58,519 nucleotides of DNA from Caecitellus pseudoparvulus. Lineage: Eukaryota; Bigyra: Bicosoecida. Shown piece after piece: positions 19,801 through 29,800 of this stretch. Position 1 is the stretch's first letter; each line of letters opens with the position of its first letter. The stretch lies in NCBI GenBank assembly GCA_965644315.1, contig CBFFRQ010000208.1:1-58519 (forward strand), given 5' to 3'. The notes under the pieces were generated by a model. The model saw nothing but the letters and a program-made list of their open reading frames with translations. It searched no databases and was not told the origin of the DNA. Made by a program: the position numbers and the translations under genes.

Positions 19801-20306
19801 TACACGAGGGAGTGCGCGACCGCTTTGGGCACGTGGCCTGACTCTGGAATGAGAGGCTGCAGCGTTCGCCAGACAGTTTCATCGACACTGCTGGGTGCCA
19901 GGGGACTGAAGGCGCCGGCCCTGGCGCTGGTCAGCTGCTGCTGCAGGCGCAGCACTGCCAAGCCCGCCCGTGTCAAGCTCTCCCACCTGAGCGTGCGACT
20001 GCGGCCCAGCACGAGGGCCATGTTGGCTGCCGCCATGACAAGCAGTAACGCGCATGGGAATGCGTAAGAAGCGTCCCCACTCAGCCCAAGGAGCAGGGCA
20101 AAGCCCAGGCCAAGAGCTGCTGGCCAGGCGAAGTCCAGCGAGCCTGCCCTTGCCACGGCCAACTGCCGTGTGGCTTCAGCTTGGCCCTGCCATGCCTGCT
20201 GGGCGGCTTCGTCAACAAGGGCCCTGACTTGCTGCACAAGTTTGTCCAGGGCCTCCAAGTGCCCCAGACCGACCTTTTCGGCAGACCTGGGCGGAGACTG
20301 GGCCAT
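13854..20306 (-). CDS. TMEM94: TMEM94-like (ERMA) P-type ATPase relative, very large
   Basis: A frame of 2150 residues from the ATG at 20306 (MAQSPPR); a TTG 18 codons upstream was rejected. Features in order: paired N-terminal hydrophobic segments, an actuator-like part (PIHLLVAGDVITLS), further TM pairs, then TMEM94-specific blocks. These are the CSEYWDGTALW region, GQVLAGVVAARYQPR, FVFASSRNYFKVRPLA, QKLGLETGWNAAISL, NVPLLVSILTDCTP, and a C-terminal set of hydrophobic segments. No canonical DKTGT phosphorylation motif is seen, as in TMEM94. The human protein is known as an ER Mg2+-handling P-type ATPase relative of about 1350 aa. This one is much longer because of low-complexity inserts and an odd Cys/His-rich stretch (about 17.9-18.6 kb). 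That stretch may hide short in-frame introns. Confidence 0.75.
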   Translation of the reverse strand: MAQSPPRSAEKVGLGHLEALDKLVQQVRALVDEAAQQAWQGQAEATRQLAVARAGSLDFAWPAALGLGFALLLGLSGDASYAFPCALLLVMAAANMALVLGRSRTLRWESLTRAGLAVLRLQQQLTSARAGAFSPLAPSSVDETVWRTLQPLIPESGHVPKAVAHSLVYRGGSWVHLPIHLLVAGDVITLSAGAATPAKVVCLDDPFAPDLTKHPPLRLRGGTQVPNLWAAAVKANRAQRKPEGPPPAPRQPDPQQRHQPRSRSVPVAARDILTVAADSRRWLVLETPLLALLRAELHAPPVPEPLFMQQLRSTVAAVHFTLVCLAGLTLLLSSVRALLARAVSGHPDGTFSGAGFTGWLPETCVPAMTVCALSPVIWAPWLTATAETLLTAHMCALLEITSVRRQYQAWTRRASAYTTTNAAQLRHSSECGVDFAALQRAAASERELRCCAVCVGRRWRRQGPAPRSGTPSPSGSTRGLPISPSVAARFITVEKGTAGGDDDGGSLDDGAAGSVPGIIRLANSKYVQALSLQSSVGGLDGTGRPVHVEYWAVHAGQLLADGGIPFKQGTRAVRQGAHSTPALPLHHLVRMDRIAPPQCCDMLHTLARAVLCCLPHLPIDQPRTAAQHEIDRHESARTVTHVPCAVAILCAPCLLCGGHSRTSLAARCTAGCASRWQGWTTPVSEWWYRLLFRTCRYRPAISRLWNPLKDSKHGKMWTLVPWSLLAKYLGAVVSARAPHPFQHLPTLRDVNESAPHAPHLCCCSSNPIAAYFARQLAWQNERVGLGQLRVQPPLLSAGALTGLGSTTTFLAGDRPAVCQDTPSAEHVLLLRGGQEQLILDVQPDEDAPHGLRFEDTRWKQHLPALKPLGLAALAGARCAAPPSLEEEAKALKKGSRRARHAAKPREAPSAAASSGPSTAPPPKEVPPPPLPSESHSGKDGGAALEAAPGRKESDQSGFLEALLQAEDAGSDYDNAGGGKSTSDVSPALSAISASRQRTSSRESAGAGEWQEGKAGARHGRSRGGGPPTSSADTSPGVPTSRAPPAHLTSAASPAALEPPLPPSTHAPDATTPAQLSVQRLARALQGISSRPWLLALAREMGFNQHDLDTFAHSRHLFTLVTARPPRGLRRMHTLPLPLPRHSVVAGRAPALEAVQEDGLEADELAVLQNSSPAWPLLPANPALVPCTRVTSALKPSLISTVLRDTRDSSYHIATLGSVEHVVNACSEYWDGTALWEFSQPRKAAVLDTCAHWQREDMFCVALAYDPVSRQQAAMVRALEGQAAVGGTGRDKALLKAAARPPTDIGLTGHARATFLLRSPKARNARGARHPTAPAAAAPLSSQPTQRTVPRLCAPSGAPRDLESRLHAIQAGQVLAGVVAARYQPRSGMQSLITDISFAGVRFVFASSRNYFKVRPLAQKLGLETGWNAAISLRDRTGARAPKEETLTEIVRKRQLQAAQEGQSAAAQEGEEEEEEDAADALAAFFADDADADDVLHTDEPQQSLAGSRKRRALPAGSSSEDDAPQPLQQAARGVVVLTDSQAAEVRAGYNEAVQGWDAKAQLPHGISEIREHLATLDNVPLLVSILTDCTPLTIAGMVRVMQEHGESVLVLTSALRRASSMLQGVADVGVALAPPQPRPRPDDATVNPLLAFATSLSCLNSAFVLPPTPTQHLLVKPLLAEARQARMNWTQAAAWSIACLSLCAVAVLAAAVLGWAALFPTWTLLTLCAFLGVPIGAALLVTPLEPPGMSKFRTPPKRDVPVWERDPSWVGPLTPEEGAAILQVSTDAARAHAQPANPATLMRIAQRNDALAGMVTHPLALPGQSAPSTGLPLRGLLWNGVAPRERLGPDVPLADRLVSLQAAPPLPPKWWHRVGLLLCGVLPGVLWAITAAAVCMDSLRSPIQVATDASAASLVTSQSWMHISAAKAAAFFPGAVNTSSTGTFTLQLQGPAHAWSGFPLAGARVSGWLLVDQATCGAGGPAFAGQVYATAVGLSQLLLWGSTASAHFVYRGHPVVHLPPMLNRLWLAAVAFVLVWGAVALEGLVRVQLAAFDAACVEVQGTFALSYAGSEVARTNLSIADVLGDASSAAHLVWPLAAPWGLWIVAAAWHICLGNALFIQIKDVEATSYETDQRSRRAYFDTRLGMYSPR

Positions 20307-20556
20307 GGCCGGCGAGCGGAAATTGCATGCACCCTTTCCAGCCTGCCCACGCGCAGCCAAGGTCGCGAGCTGGGAGAGTGGCGAGCACGATCAAGAAAAC
20401 GTACATTTGTAACAGAATCACTGCGTGTGCTGTAGTGCCTCAGAGTTGTGAGCAGCCAAGGTTTAATCTGGCTGTGCGAGGAGGGGGGGATGCTGGCTCG
20501 GGACAAGGGGCATCTACCTGCCCGCCATGCATCCCAGGCGGACGGCAAAGGGAGCA

Positions 20557-23494
20557 TCACGGTGCCTCCTCATCCTCAAACTCCAAGTCTGAATCGGGTG
20601 CGCCCCTGCGTGCGGCCTGGCGCTTTTCTTCAGCTGCCCTGGCGCAGGCAGCCTCCCATCGCTGCAGAGCGATGCCCAGTCGCACGCCCAGACCTTGGCT
20701 CTCCTTGCGCAGGGCAGCGAGAGCGGTGCGGATGCGCTGCAAGGGGGAGGCGTCAGACACACTGTCTCCACGGGCTGCTACAGCCTCCTCCAGCGCCTCC
20801 ACCTCCTCCCCCAGCTCGGCCAAGTGCGTTGCACCCTCCTCCACTTGCGCGCTCAACGCCTGCACTGTTTCGCGCAGGGTAACGGCTTGCTCGTGCAGCG
20901 TGCGGTACTGGCCGATGACACCGCCATCTCCGCTGTGTTCTGCGTTGATGCGAGTTTCCGCTGAGCGAATGCGTTCCGCCGCGTCCCCTGCACCTGCACC
21001 TGAGCGCTCCAGTGCGGCCAGCGCAGCGCCGGTGGCCAGCCCGTCCTTGGGCTGACTGCGCTGCAAGCGCTCGTGGTTGGCCTGCGTGGCTGCAAAGTGG
21101 GCTCGCCAGCCGCCTCCACCCGCTTGCGCCGCTGCGGTGACGTCAACCAACCCCATGCTGCGGAGGCGGGCTGCAATGCTGCGTTTGACACGCTCCACCT
21201 CCTTGCTCCACGCTTGTGGGGACACATTGGAGCGGACAAAATCCTTCCGCGCAGTGTCGCCAACGCCTGCGTCATGGTCTGTCTTGCGCTCCTCGGAGAA
21301 CAGCACATCCTCGTCGCTGTCCACGGCGTCGTCGCCGCCCACCACCGCCTCCGCCACACCACCGTCAGCCCCATCCACCTCCTGCCCAGCGCCCTCGTCC
21401 TCCTCCACGCCGTCGCCCGAGGGAGGAAAGGCTGGCGCCTCCCAGCGCCAGCCTATGTGAGTGAGGGCGCTGTGTGCCGCAAAGTCCAGCAACCGCGCCA
21501 CTGCCAGTCCATGCCCTGCCGCGACGTCCCGTGGAAGGCAAGCATCCACCAGCGCCGCCGGTGCGCCCGCAGCCTCCTGCAAACTGCGGCAAACCGCATC
21601 TCCCACGACATTTGGCGGGCCGTACTTGCCCTCCGGCCCCCATGCAATGCAATCGGTAGTTGCGCGACCTAAAACGGAGGTGGCACCACGAGAACGGGGT
21701 GGGTCGCGCAAGATACTCAAGCACCAGCTCACCAGGGATGCAAATGTGTGGAACTGCGCGACAGTGCTTCCAGCAGCGCCGACAGCATCAGGAACTGCGA
21801 AGTAGTACGGCGGCAGGGGCGGCGTGTCCAAGGCTGCCGCCCACCCCACCTCATACCCCAGGCACTGCAGGCGACTGACGGCACGTGCACTGAGCGCCAG
21901 AGCGTCGCGCTGCGCAAGCAACTCCCCGACGAAGCCCCTGGGCGGGCTGGTCGGAGGAACTGACGCAGCGCCACCACGTGCAACGGGCGTCGTGGCAGGG
22001 TCACTGCCAGGTGCAGCCTCAGGCGCGTGCACTGCCACGCCACTCCCAGCGCCTCCCTGCCGTTCCGATCTCCCAGCCTGACCACGGGAGGCCCCTGCAG
22101 TAGGCTGCGTTGGGGTGCTGCCGTCGCCAGTCTTGCCTTCGCCGGGCCCTGCTGCGTCTGCGGCAGCGGCGGCTGCGACTTCGGCAGCGGCAGCCTGCTC
22201 GGGGTCAGGTGCTTGCTGCTGAGCAACTGTTTCTGCGGCAGCTGTTCCGCCTGCCGGAGTGGATGCAGGCGGGGCGGCAGCCCGGTCAGCCTGCCGCTGC
22301 TGCTCGAAGCGCTCCAGCAGTGCGCAGGAGATGCGGGTGACTTCCCCCATGTCGGGGCGCGCCGCGGGGTCACTGCTGAGCATGCGGGCGACCAGGTCCT
22401 GCAGCTCAGTGGAGTACAGCGTGGAGATGCCCGGGTACGTGCCCTTGGAGATCTTCTGGAACAGTCCGTACAGGTTCAGGCCCTCCTCCTTGAAGGGGGA
22501 GATGAGCATGGCCAGCTCGTACAGCACACAGCCCAGGCTCCACACGTCACTCTTGTAGTCATACCCCTTGCCCTGCAGCACTTCAGGGGACATGTACAGA
22601 GGTGTGCCCACTTTGCTAAAGGCTTCCAGGGTGTGCTCGGACAGGTACCGGCCGAGGCCCAAATCGCCCACCTTCACAGTCCCATTCAGGGTGAGGAAGA
22701 TGTTGGCAGGCTTCAGGTCGCGGTGCATCACGTGTCGCTCGTGCATGTGTGCAACAGCTGTGAAGGGCCATCGTGCAGATACCTCTGTAGCGTGGCATGC
22801 AGGGCGAGACAAGCGCCGGACACGCACCTGCTGCAACTTGGCTAAAGTACTTCCATATCACGCGCTCGTCGAACCGCGCATTGCGCTCCCTGCACGCGGG
22901 CCGGTGGGGTGGGATATGCTTTCAGGGTCAGTGCTGGTCAGCGGCAGGGGGGCCGTGCTGGGCTCAAGCGAGGCTGCAGGCGCTGGGCGCACGCACCTTG
23001 CCTTGCGAAGCTGGCGCTTCAGGTCACCAGCCTCTGCGTACTCGAAGACCAGCCAGAGCTCCTTGTTGACGATGAATGCGTCATGGAAGGCAATGATGTT
23101 CCGGTGAGAAACTGACTGCACCAAGTGGATCTCCTTCAAGCACTTTTCCCTGCGGCACGCCACAGCGGCAAAGTGCAGAGAGGCACCACGCCAGCGCCAG
23201 GCAGCACCCACCGAGACTTTTCGTCCATCATGTTGAAGATTTGAATGCGCTTCAGCGCCACAAAGTCACCTGTCGCAGTGTGCTTTGCCCGGAACACAGT
23301 GGAGAACTTTCCCTTCCCTGCGCGAGGCATGAAGCCACTGGGTGGGGCGCCTTGCGGCCGTTTCTTGGCCTACTTCCGCACATACCAATGGCCTTCAGCT
23401 GCCCGAACTGCTGGAGCTTCTCATCATCGACTTCCACAGTGACCCTCCCATCTCTCGTGGAGATTCCCACAATGTCCCCATCTTGGCCTGCCAT
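20557..23494 (-). CDS. IFT57: NEK6/7-like kinase fused in frame to IFT57
   Basis: Minus-strand exons 23386-23494, 23212-23317, 22997-23149, 22828-22889 and 20557-22757. Introns of 68, 62, 107 and 70 nt are all GT-AG and phases agree, giving 876 residues. The kinase half has IGKGKFSTVFRA, VALKRIQIFNMMD, MHRDLKPANIF, GDLGLGR (DLG, as in NEK6/7) and GTPLYMSPE. A linker of about 110 residues rich in A, P, Q and G follows. The second half matches IFT57: YYFAVPD, FHTFASLVSWCLSIL, HIGWRWEAP, SKEVERVK, then a coiled coil ending SDASPLQRIRTALAALRKES. IFT57 belongs to the IFT-B complex. No Met lies in the linker, so IFT57 has no start of its own in this exon. Fusion of a cilium-linked kinase to an IFT subunit is unusual. 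Confidence 0.8.
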
Positions 23495-23905
23495 GCTTCA
23501 AACCCTGGCGCCGGCGGGCAGCTTCCCGTGACTTGTGCGCGTGAAGGCAGCGACGGACCCCGCTGCCCAGTCGACGACGGCGCCTGAGTCACCTGGGAGA
23601 GGTGGACAGTCGTGCTGGGCCCAGCGCAAGGGAACACTCCCACTCTTTGCGGCTGCACCTCGCCGGCTTCCTGCTAAATGGCGTGGAGCTTGGCGAATGC
23701 GTGCAAAGCAAGACTGGCGACTGGGGGCTCTTGCCAGCCTGTGCCACAGCTCACGGCGCGGTCACGACAAGCAAGGGCTCGGCTGCCGTACAGTTATGGA
23801 CAGCAAAGGGTGGTGCAGGCACCGTGGGGAAGTGAGGCCCGTGCATTTTGGAAAATTCTGCAAGTGCTGGGGGGGGCGTGGCAGCACCGCATGCCCTGCG
23901 CCAGT
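23495..23905. other. Intergenic upstream of NEK-IFT57
   Basis: About 410 nt between the NEK-IFT57 start and the stop of the next minus-strand gene. No exon or repeat recognised. It should hold the NEK-IFT57 promoter. Confidence 0.45.
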
Positions 23906-25269
23906 TCAAAGGCGCTCAACAGACGCCACGGGACTTGGCAGGTTCCCAATGCTGCCGAGGGAGCTGAGATTGGGCGCAATGAAGGAAGACTGGGGACCAA
24001 TGGCTGCATCCAGAATCGCCCCAGATGGTGAGGGCAGCAGCATGGGTGACGGAATGGGACCGCTGGCGGCCCCAAGAGTCCCCTGCATGGCGTCTTGCTC
24101 TGCTCGGTGGTCTCTCTGGCCTTGACGTTGCCCACGTGAAGGAGTGCGCGTCGAATGTCCGTCCAGTGCCTGCTGTTTGTTTGGGCTTGCTCGGGCGGGG
24201 GATTGGAGACGGCCTGCTCCTGGGCCCCCACCTCCAGCACCGAGCCTGCCTTCGGACTCCCGGCGGGCTTTTTGGTGAATCTCGACGCTACTATACCCAT
24301 ACCGCTCCCGCACAGATTCTTTGGCTGCTACCAACCCTGCTATGGGTGGGTACGTCCCTTGCAGGGCCTCTCTGGGGGTCAGTTGCACCGAGCTTGGCGG
24401 CTGGCGCTGCAGCGGACGCGAGTACAGAGAGACTTTGGACTTGGACCTGGACAAGATGTCAGGTGATGGGAGTGGGTGGTCACAGGATGCACCTCGCAGA
24501 ATTTTTGAAGCTAGAACGGCCTTATCTGGGTCTTCACGCGCTGTGCCTTGGTCGTCAAAACGCACTGCACTGTCGCCAAGCAAGTCGCCCATGCCCATGG
24601 CCTGGTGCAGACTCCGAGTTGCAAATGCCTCTTCAAGGTGTGAATGGAAAGTTGGAGATGCACCTGTGGCCTCTGTGTTTCGCTGAACCCAGTCCTCAAG
24701 GGGGAGCAGCTGCCCGCCCCGCAGTGCAGGGAGGCGCTGCTTCTCACGCTCCGCCAGCAGACCGTGAATGCGCGCTGCAGTCGGCGATACCGGGGACCCA
24801 CCACCATGGCCCCCGCTGCCTTGGTGGGATGCGTATGGATGTTCATGCGAGTGCACCTGCGCCCCTCGGGCTGAGGGTAGTGGGCTGCTCCGGCTTTCAT
24901 CAGCCTTGCTTCCCGGGGAATCGCTGTCGGCGCCACGGGCTGTGCTGCTTGGAGAGCCCTCATCTCTCCCCGACTCCATACTCTGCAGTTGTTTCCACTG
25001 TGCTTGGGTCAACTGTGAATAGGGAAGCAGCGGTGGGCAGGTGCAAGGCCAGCCTGACCTGCAATTGCTCTTCGTGGGCTGCTTACCCCCCCCGCACCGC
25101 CGCCTGCATGCGGCGCGACTGAGCTGACTTCAACTGAGCGCCTTCGGATGGAGTACATGAGCCCTTCCGTGTAGTCCCCTGCAAATGGGAGCGCACAGCC
25201 TACGGTGAGGTGGGCAGAGCTGGCGCCGGGAAGCAAGTTCCGCACCTCGCTGTCCAAACTTGTCACCAT
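23906..25269 (-). CDS. Uncharacterised low-complexity protein, two exons
   Basis: Minus-strand exons 25087-25269 and 23906-25012 (74-nt GT-AG intron, phase 0) give 429 residues. It starts MVTSLDSEVRNLLPG and has a short ordered-looking N-terminus (GDYTEGLMYSIRRRSVE). The rest is rich in S, G, P, R and Q, with scattered helical patches (HGLLAEREKQRLPAL, LPLEDWVQRNTEA, YSSVEIHQKARRESEG). No enzymatic motif, transmembrane segment or signal peptide is seen. I do not recognise the family. A largely disordered scaffold or cytoskeleton-associated protein is possible but unproven. The codon pattern and the intron support a real gene. Confidence 0.55.
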
Positions 25270-25439
25270 GGTACCCCGGCGACGTCATGACTTGCCCGAG
25301 CACCTGCAGGCTCTGTCTGCGTTGAAGACGTGACTTTTCCTCTTGTTCCTCATCACGGCGGGTGGTGCGCTCCGTAGTGCTGTGCGCGAGAGTGCGTGGC
25401 TCCGTCGGAAGTGACTCGCGATCTTTGCCATGGCCAGCC

Positions 25440-26085
25440 TCACCCTTCCCCCACTTCGATCATGCCCTCCTCCTGCTCAGGCGGGACATACTCCAGCTCG
25501 GCCTTTGCTTCCCGCAGTCGCTGGACCAGCTGCTGCTTGGTCTTGTGGTCTCGCCAGAAGGCAGCTGGGCTTTCTGTGATGCCCCATTTGATTGCAAGCT
25601 CCAGCAGCTCCCGTGTGCTCAAACTGCGCTCCACAACGTGCTCAGGCTTGCCCATGAGGCTGTCCACCTTGCGTTTGGACAAAACTTTGAACTCCTCCAT
25701 ATAAGGCAGCAGCTGCCGGAAGAACTGGCCGTTGAACATGGCTCCGTGGCGCCGGCTTGCTTCGATGCTGGCCTTGCGTTGGCTGACAAGATCAGCAAGC
25801 AGCTGGTGCTGTTGCGCATTCTCCACAGTGCCTGGCAGAGATACCGCCTCCATGGTCTTGCACCAGGTGAACAAGGCGTGTGATGGGCATTCCTTGATTG
25901 AGACCACCCAGGGCTCCGTGGTTCGGGAGGGTGAATGGGACCGGCTTTGATTTGCATGAGGGCTAGCGTTGAGACTGCTCCCGCAAGTCGAGCGGACACT
26001 CACCCTGCTCCACCAAGGCATCGCGGCCAATGGAATGTGGGAATTCGCAGTGCAAAGGGGGAAGACGCAGTGCCTCAAAAGCCAT
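25440..26085 (-). CDS. Uncharacterised helical protein, 5' structure uncertain
   Basis: The C-terminal part is convincing: an open minus-strand frame from about 25925 down to 25440 with KECPSHALFTWCK, QRKASIEASRRHG, FFRQLLPYMEEF, RSLSTRELLELAIKWG, FWRDHKTKQQLVQ and an acidic end (EYVPPEQEEGMIEVGEG). It looks like a compact helical protein. The 5' end is ambiguous. One frame begins with ATG at 26085 (MAFEALRLPP) and reaches a good donor (GTGAGT) at 26003, but I find no acceptor that restores phase. Another frame runs through without an intron but lacks an early ATG. Function unknown. Confidence 0.45.
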
Positions 26086-26293
26086 TTGGAAGGCTGCTGG
26101 GCTGCTCAGAGAGGGGCCGGAGCCGGGCGGCGGCGGGTCTCTGGATGTTTCTGAGCGCCGCCAAGCGCAGTGCGAAGGGCCAAGGCGGGTAAAATACGAC
26201 TGACATGATCGACAGAACTGTGAATACGATGACACCATTGGGAATCGCGTTCACGTGCCTTACTGATGCTTGTTGGCAGGCATTCCACGCAGC

Positions 26294-26886
26294 ATGTCAT
26301 CATCAGGGCTGGAAGCCCTTTCACGCCGAGTAGAAGTGCTTGAAGAGCTCGCAAGCCGCAATGCTGTGGAGCGAGTCACGCAACTTGAGAAAGAAGTTGC
26401 ATCGTGGCCATCTTTGCCATCCTCCCAGTGTAAGCGAACCACCGCACATTCTCCTGCATTTGCTCGGTGGCGTTTGGCTGTCCTTCAATTTCCGCACTCT
26501 CTGGCGTTGCCGCAGGTGCCGCTCAAGGGTCGCTCACAAGCCCCATGTACACTTTGCTGCCCCGAAGTGCGAAGATAGAGTTGCTGAAGAGCGCCCTCCC
26601 TAGGCTTGAATCAACTGCAGCGCTGCTCGGGAAAGCCAAAGTCCTCGCCCGGTCGCCAGCTGCAACTGCTGTGGAGGGCTGCCCCTTTCATGAGCCGCTC
26701 TGCCCACTTCCATCTGCACATGAATTGAAGCAGCTGGCGGACATTTCGTGTGCACATTCTCGACAAGTCCGTGCGGCTTCAGCACACAGCGCTCACTTGC
26801 ACGCCGTCGTGTCGTCCTACACCGCCTTGCTCGATGCGGTGGAGGAGGGGAACAGCTCCATCCGAGCCTTGGCTGCTGGGGAGTAA
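26294..26886 (+). CDS. Small coiled-coil protein, possibly dynactin p24 (DCTN3)-like
   Basis: Exons 26294-26429 and 26516-26886 (86-nt GT-AG intron, phase 1) give 168 residues starting MSSSGLEALSRRVEVLEELA. The N-terminal heptad (LEALSRRVEVLE) and the later helices (AHELKQLADISCAHSRQ, TALLDAVEEGN) resemble the order in the dynactin shoulder subunit p24, which is of similar length (about 186 aa). The resemblance is weak and only by eye. Its stop is 1 nt from the stop of the convergent repeat-protein gene. If it is p24, it would act in dynein cargo transport beside other cytoskeletal genes in this window. Confidence 0.5.
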
Positions 26887-26887
26887 C

Positions 26888-29800
26888 TCACCAGTCATCA
26901 TCCCACCCGTCAAACTCATCGTCGGCCACGCCTTCCAATTTCACGGCAGCCGCACCTGGGGCTTGCCCCGCAACACCGTCAGCTCCGCCCCCAGCAGGCT
27001 CCACCGGCTGCTGGAAGGCGGTACCGGTGGAGCTTGGTACCTCCGCCGCTGGCTCCGGGGCAGCCCACGAATCATCCAAGCCCAGCTCTGCGTCTACCTC
27101 CCAACCATCGGGCTCAGCACTCAGTGCAGCCGCAACTGCTGCTGCCGTGGCTGTCGGGACAGCAACCGCTGACGGTGTGCCCACGGCCCCGCTCACCGGC
27201 TCTGGTGCTGCCTGCACAGTCGCCCACTCCCCATCCCCTTCATCGTCCCAATCCCACCCAGAAGCATCCCCCACTTGATCCCCGTCAGTGTGATGTAGCA
27301 GCGTGGCTGCCTCAGAGGCATCTCGGGGCGGAGTATTGCGGTGCTGGGCCGTGCGGGCGACCAGTGCCTCGGGCAGAACACTGCGCAGCACGCGTGAAAC
27401 GACGTCTGAGCTGCCAGAGCGAGCGCGGCGGACCATGACGAATGCAGCACCACCCATGGCAGCCATTAACACAAACACCACGCCCCAACCCCAACTGGAC
27501 GACACGTCCCCTACCTGCACTGCTGTATCCTGTGCGGGTGCAATAATGGGTGCTGAAGAAGCGCTTGCGACAGGGGGGACAGGCACTGCCGGCTGCTGGG
27601 AAGGCAGTGGACGCAGGGAAGGGAATGGAGCTGCCCTTGAAGAAGAAGAAGGGGCTGGATCCCACACGGACTTTGTTGGTGCAGGGGTGGTCGTGGCTGT
27701 AAATGATGGGGTGCAAGTAGGTGTTGGGGATGTACTTGCGCTTACAGACAAAGAAGGGCTTGCACTGGCAGATGCAGATGGACTTAAAGAGGAGTTTGGT
27801 GTTGCGGAAACAACAGACACAACCGTCTTGCCCTGCCCAGGTTCACCCGTGGTGCCCTTCTCAGCAGTGCCCGTCTTTCCCTGCCCACCCCCATCCGTCT
27901 TGCCCTTCTCAGCAGCACCCGTGGTACCCTGCCCAGCCCCATCCGTCTTGCCCTTCTCAGCAGGGCCCGTGTCACCCTGCTCAGCAGTACCTGTCTTGCC
28001 CCTCTCAGCAGTGCCCGTCTTTCCCTGCCCAGGCTCACCCGTGGTGCCCTTCTCAGCAGTGCCCGTCTTTCCCTGCCCACCCCCATCCGTCTTGCCCTTC
28101 TCAGCAGCACCCGTGGTACCCTGCCCAGCCCCATCCGTCTTGCCCTTCTCAGCAGCACCCGTGGTACCCTGCCCACCCCCATCCGTCTTGCCCTTCTCAA
28201 CAGCACCCGTGGTACCCTGCCCAGCCCCATCCGTCTTGCCCTTCTCAGCAGCACCCGTGGTACCCTGCCCAGCCCCATCCGTCTTGCCCTTCTCAGCAGC
28301 ACCCGTGGTACCCTGCCCAGCCCCATCCGTCTTGCCCTTCTCAGCAGTGCGCGTGGTACCCTGCCCAGCCCCATCCGTCTTGCCCTTCTCAGCAGCACCC
28401 GTGTCACCCTGCCCGGCCCCATCCGTCTTGCCCTTCTCAGCAGCACCCGTGGTACCCTGCCCAGCCCCATCCGTCTTGCCCTTCTCAGCAGCACCCGTGG
28501 TACCCTGCCCAGCCCCATCCGTCTTGCCCTTCTCAGCAGCACCCGTGGTACCCTGCCCAGCCCCATCCGTCTTGCCCTTCTCAGCAGCACCCGTGGTACC
28601 CTGCCCAGCCCCATCCGTCTTGCCCTTCTCAGCAGCACCCGTGGTACCCTGCCCAGCCCCATCCGTCTTGCCCTTCTCAGCAGCACCCGTGGTACCCTGC
28701 CCAGCCCCATCCGTCTTGCCCTTCTCAGCAGCACCCGTGGTACCCTGCCCAGCCCCATCCGTCTTGCCCTTCTCAGCAGCACCCGTGTCACTCTGCCCAG
28801 CCCCATCCGTCTTGCCCTTCTCAGCAGCACCCGTGGTACCCTGCCCAGCCCCATCCGTCTTGCCCTTCTCAGTAGTGCGCGTGGTACCCTGCCCAGCCCC
28901 ATCCGTCTTGCCCTTCTCAGCAGTGCGCGTGGTACCCTGCCCAGCCCCATCCGTCTTGCCCTTCTCAGCAGCACCCGTGGTACCCTGCCCAGCCCCATCC
29001 GTCTTGCCCTTCTCAGCAGCACCCGTGGTACCCTGCCCGGCCCCATCCGTCTTGCCCTTCTCAGCAGCACCCGTGGTACCCTGCCCAGCCCCATCCGTCT
29101 TGCCCTTCTCAGTAGTGCGCGTGGTACCCTGCCCAGCCCCATCCGTCTTGCCCTTCTCAGCAGCACCCGTGGTACCCTGCCCAGCCCCATCCGTCTTGCC
29201 CTTCTCAGCAGCACCCGTGGTACCCTGCCCACCCCCATCCGTCTTGCCCTTCTCAGCAGCACCCGTGGTACCCTGCCCAGCCCCATCCGTCTTGCCCTTC
29301 TCAGCAGTGCGCGTGGTACCCTGCCCAGCCCCATCCGTCTTGCCCTTCTCAGCAGCACCCGTGGTACCCTGCCCAGCCCCATCCGTCTTGCCCTTCTCAG
29401 CAGCACCCGTGGTACCCTGCCCAGCCCCATCCGTCTTGCCCTTCTCAGCAGTGCGCGTGGTACCCTGCCCGGCCCCATCCGTCTTGCCCTTCTCAGCAGC
29501 ACCCGTGGTACCCTGCCCAGCCCCATCCGTCTTGCCCTTCTCAGCAGTGCCCGTCTTTCCCTGCCCAGCCCCATCCGTCTTGCCCTTCTCAGCAGCACCC
29601 GTGGTACCCTGCCCGGCCCCATCCGTCTTGCCCTTCTCAGCAGTGCGCGTGGTACCCTGCCCAGCCCCATCCGTCTTGCCCTTCTCAGCAGCACCCGTGT
29701 CACCCTGCCCAGCCCCATCCGTCTTGCCCTTCTCAGCAGTGCGCGTGGTACCCTGCCCGGCCCCATCCGTCTTGCCCTTCTCAGCAGCACCCGTGGTACC

